Positions 63,653-64,000 of a stretch of DNA of 64,000 nt are shown here, piece by piece. Source of the DNA: Planctomycetia bacterium (GTDB lineage Bacteria > Planctomycetota > Planctomycetia > Pirellulales > UBA1268). The stretch is taken from the NCBI GenBank assembly GCA_026401035.1, contig JAPLNR010000034.1, forward strand, positions 1-64,000, in the 5' to 3' direction. Position 1 is the first letter of the stretch. Every line of letters starts with the position of its first letter. Below the pieces are notes generated by a model. It did not search any database. It worked only from the letters and a program-made list of their open reading frames with translations, and was not told the DNA's origin. Made by a program: the position numbers and the translations under genes.

Positions 63653-64000
63653 TCATGCCGCAGCGGCGCCGGCCGAATGCACTGCGGGCAGTCCCTCGGC
63701 GTCGCGAAAACTGACGACCGTGAGCCCGCTTCTCGACGCAAAGTCCGTGAGACTCTCGGCATCGACGAGAATTGTCCGCCCCGTCTCGATCGCCAGCACG
63801 CGGGCCCCGGCGGCCCGGAGCGACTGCAGCGTGCCGACGCCGATCGTCGGCATGTCGAACCGCAGGTCCTGCTGCGGCTTGGCCACCTTCACGACGACCA
63901 TGCCGCCGGCAGGGCAGAGCCGGCCGGCGCGGCGGATGCATTCATCGGTGCCCTCGATCGCCTCGAGCGCCATCGGCGCGCGGTTCTTCACCACCACGGT
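63653..64000 (-). CDS. lpxI: LpxI-type UDP-2,3-diacylglucosamine diphosphatase, C-terminal part
   Basis: Only the last 115 residues are in the window; the 5' part lies beyond the right edge, so the track start at 63997 is internal. APMALEAIEGTDECIRRAG near the beginning, VVVKVAKPQQDLRFDMPTIG and VLAIETGRTILVDAES are the hallmark motifs of the LpxI C-terminal catalytic domain. The enzyme removes UMP from UDP-2,3-diacylglucosamine in lipid A synthesis and replaces LpxH in many bacteria. Together with lptB in this window it supports an outer membrane with lipid A. The end codons GCC GCT GCG precede the stop. Confidence 0.85.
   Translation of the reverse strand, partial: TVVVKNRAPMALEAIEGTDECIRRAGRLCPAGGMVVVKVAKPQQDLRFDMPTIGVGTLQSLRAAGARVLAIETGRTILVDAESLTDFASRSGLTVVSFRDAEGLPAVHSAGAAAA

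Overview
The window is high-GC DNA (roughly two-thirds G+C by eye) from a planctomycete, most likely of the Pirellula/Rhodopirellula type. The basis is family content: a planctomycete cytochrome c (CFACH) protein with DUF1549/DUF1553 next to a DUF1501 protein, a giant DUF1080/PVC-type heme-binding protein, a DUF3500 protein, a BBP7-type outer-membrane protein, several Cys-rich secreted small proteins, and outer-membrane assembly genes (lptB, lpxI). No phage, plasmid, rRNA or CRISPR features were seen.

Layout. 1-9.7 kb: end of a Cys-rich secreted protein, a TIM-barrel sugar isomerase divergent from a Nif3-family gene, a GT2 glycosyltransferase overlapping a large unknown gene, an Eis-like acetyltransferase with a histone-like basic tail, an alkaline phosphatase, and a convergent sulfite reductase. 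9.8-12.4 kb: ECF sigma factor, a small membrane protein (possible anti-sigma factor) and a membrane protein gene broken by a frameshift. 12.5-19.8 kb: tight five-gene minus-strand operon (cytochrome/DUF1549/DUF1553, DUF1501, beta-propeller, LRR lipoprotein, DUF3500), divergent from a ROK repressor and an SDR dehydrogenase. 21.8-26.2 kb: glnA, a small LigD-phosphoesterase-like gene, thrS and tRNA-Val(GAC). 26.2-32.8 kb: secreted small proteins, a porin, a nuclease, a ketosynthase lacking its catalytic Cys, and a BBP7-type protein. 32.8-42 kb: AraC regulator divergent from a PEP-hydrolase-family protein, a Tm-1-like protein, a Dabb protein and a 1427-residue secreted heme protein; then a remnant of a sugar transporter and an FG-GAP protein. 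42-54 kb: lptB, an enlarged signal peptidase I, a TlpA lipoprotein, an RNA methyltransferase, a divergent RNase HII-like protein, SixA, STAS, a di-heme peroxidase, a ROK sugar kinase and lepA. 53-64 kb: MFS, HAD, rseP, dxr, ftsH, small proteins, a receiver-less sigma-54 activator, a secreted methyltransferase and the end of lpxI.

The best candidates for something undescribed are: (i) small palindromic repeats that supply stop codons, terminators and, in one case, the start codon and signal peptide of a gene; (ii) a 340-bp element with 55-bp inverted ends in front of lepA; (iii) the ROK/SDR/DUF1501 and AraC/PEP-hydrolase/Tm-1/Dabb/heme modules, which look like oxidative sugar-degradation loci of unknown substrate; and (iv) divergent enzymes (RNase HII-like, Cys-less ketosynthase, insertion-bearing signal peptidase, tailed acetyltransferase). 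All functions are read from motifs; nothing was searched against a database.
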